Shown here: in pieces, positions 12,276 through 12,779 of the stretch | Position numbering within the stretch: position 1 is the first letter of the stretch | How the letters are laid out: every line of letters starts with the position of its first letter | DNA from: RGIG5952 sp045603485 | GTDB lineage: Bacteria > Verrucomicrobiota > Kiritimatiellia > RFP12 > JAAYLN01 | Length of the DNA stretch: 12,779 bases | NCBI GenBank assembly: GCA_045603485.1 | Contig: JAZUMF010000066.1 | Span: forward strand, 1-12,779 | Direction of reading: 5' to 3' | Position numbers and translations under genes: made by a program | Notes under the pieces: model-generated | The model's input: only the letters and a program-made list of their open reading frames with translations | What the model was told of the DNA's origin: nothing | Databases searched by the model: none

Positions 12276-12779
12276 ATGAATATTTATCGCAAAAGAATTG
12301 TTGATGAAATTTTGCCGTTGAAATTGTCGTCGTCTGCTGCCGTTTTGGTGGAAGGTCCTAAATGGTGTGGCAAGACGACGACATGCCTTCAGATTGCAAA
12401 GAGTTGTGTTTTTATGGATGAACCAACGAAACGTGATCAAAATATTGAACTAGCTTCGATTTCGCCAGGAAAAATTTTGTCCGGAGATTTCCCGCGTTTG
12501 ATTGATGAATGGCAAATTGCACCTCAGATTTGGGATGCTATTCGGTTCAAGGCGGATAGAGAATCGATTATCGGTGGATTTATGATAACTGGCAGTGCTG
12601 TGCCGGTGGATATTGATGAATTGAAGCACTCGGGAACGGGAAGATTTTCCTGGGTTAGGATGCGTCCCATGTCGTTGTGGGAGTCGGGTGAATCGTCGGG
12701 GGCCGTCAGTCTCTCGGGATTGTTTGGCGGAGAGATGATTTCGGTGGAAGACGCTAAATCGTGGGAATTGGAACAGATG
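12276..12779 (+). CDS. AAA_14 / DUF4143 ATPase, third family member, 5' part only
   Basis: The frame is open from ATG 12276 to the window end (168 codons), so the C-terminal part lies outside. It begins MNIYRKRIVDEILPLKLSSS and then shows Walker A GPKWCGKTTT (about 27-36), Walker B PRLIDEWQ (about 93-100), sensor-1-like ITGSA (about 129-133) and the RFSWVRMRPMSLWE stretch (about 148-161), the layout of AAA_14 domains; a DUF4143 half is expected downstream. The start is chosen because it lies 10 nt after the promoter box and gives the usual short N-terminus. A three-codon ORF ATG-TTA-TGA (12271-12279) overlaps this start. Role unknown, as for the other ATPases here; the subfamily differs from both. 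Confidence 0.85.
   Translation, partial: MNIYRKRIVDEILPLKLSSSAAVLVEGPKWCGKTTTCLQIAKSCVFMDEPTKRDQNIELASISPGKILSGDFPRLIDEWQIAPQIWDAIRFKADRESIIGGFMITGSAVPVDIDELKHSGTGRFSWVRMRPMSLWESGESSGAVSLSGLFGGEMISVEDAKSWELEQM

Overview
The window looks like an accessory region of a Gram-negative bacterium, most likely of the PVC group (a gut-type Kiritimatiellota/Lentisphaerota relative). Three things suggest this: a secreted beta-helix protein with chlamydial-Pmp-like GG[A/G][I/L/F]...FxxN repeats that ends in a GAYGGTP motif, a carbohydrate-active protein with BNR and NodB domains, and several AAA_14/DUF4143 ATPases. This assignment is inference from protein style; no rRNA or tRNA gene is present. Base composition is mosaic: the left part and the ATPase at 7188 are AT-rich, while the operon at 8513-12003 is clearly GC-richer, which suggests separate origins.

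Left part (1-4853): degenerate transposase debris (a recognisable ISL3-like C-terminus at about 343-669), then a 10-G homopolymer and a good promoter in front of a secreted beta-helix protein (898-2604). Convergent to it is a 618-aa protein (2636-4492, minus strand) that fuses an Asp-box sialidase-like domain to a NodB-like deacetylase domain. A flavodoxin-fold NADPH:FMN-reductase-like gene follows at 4854-5474.

Middle (5475-8400): an intergenic region with a perfect 32-bp palindrome and two 32-bp tandem repeats built around a 14-bp palindrome, then two different AAA_14/DUF4143 ATPases (5762-6958 and 7188-8396).

Right part (8513-12003): a tightly overlapping three-gene operon that I read as Wadjet (JetABCD/MksBEFG-type SMC defence) components: a JetD-like Toprim nuclease, a JetA-like kleisin/MukF analogue and a JetB-like MukE analogue. 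The SMC ATPase JetC is not where it would be expected, directly after jetB. Instead there is a promoter, a 40-codon ORF, a 23-bp degenerate tandem repeat and the start of a third AAA_14/DUF4143 ATPase that runs off the end of the window.

A striking shared feature is a perfect extended -10 box (TGnTATAAT) found six times in intergenic DNA. In front of two of the ATPases it sits only 6-10 nt before the ATG and is embedded in a shared GGGGAA(A)TTTGATATAATT block, which predicts (nearly) leaderless mRNAs. Both of these ATPases also have a short tandem-repeat array immediately upstream. The repeat array, box and ATPase arrangement, together with the SMC-less Wadjet operon, are the most interesting parts of the window.
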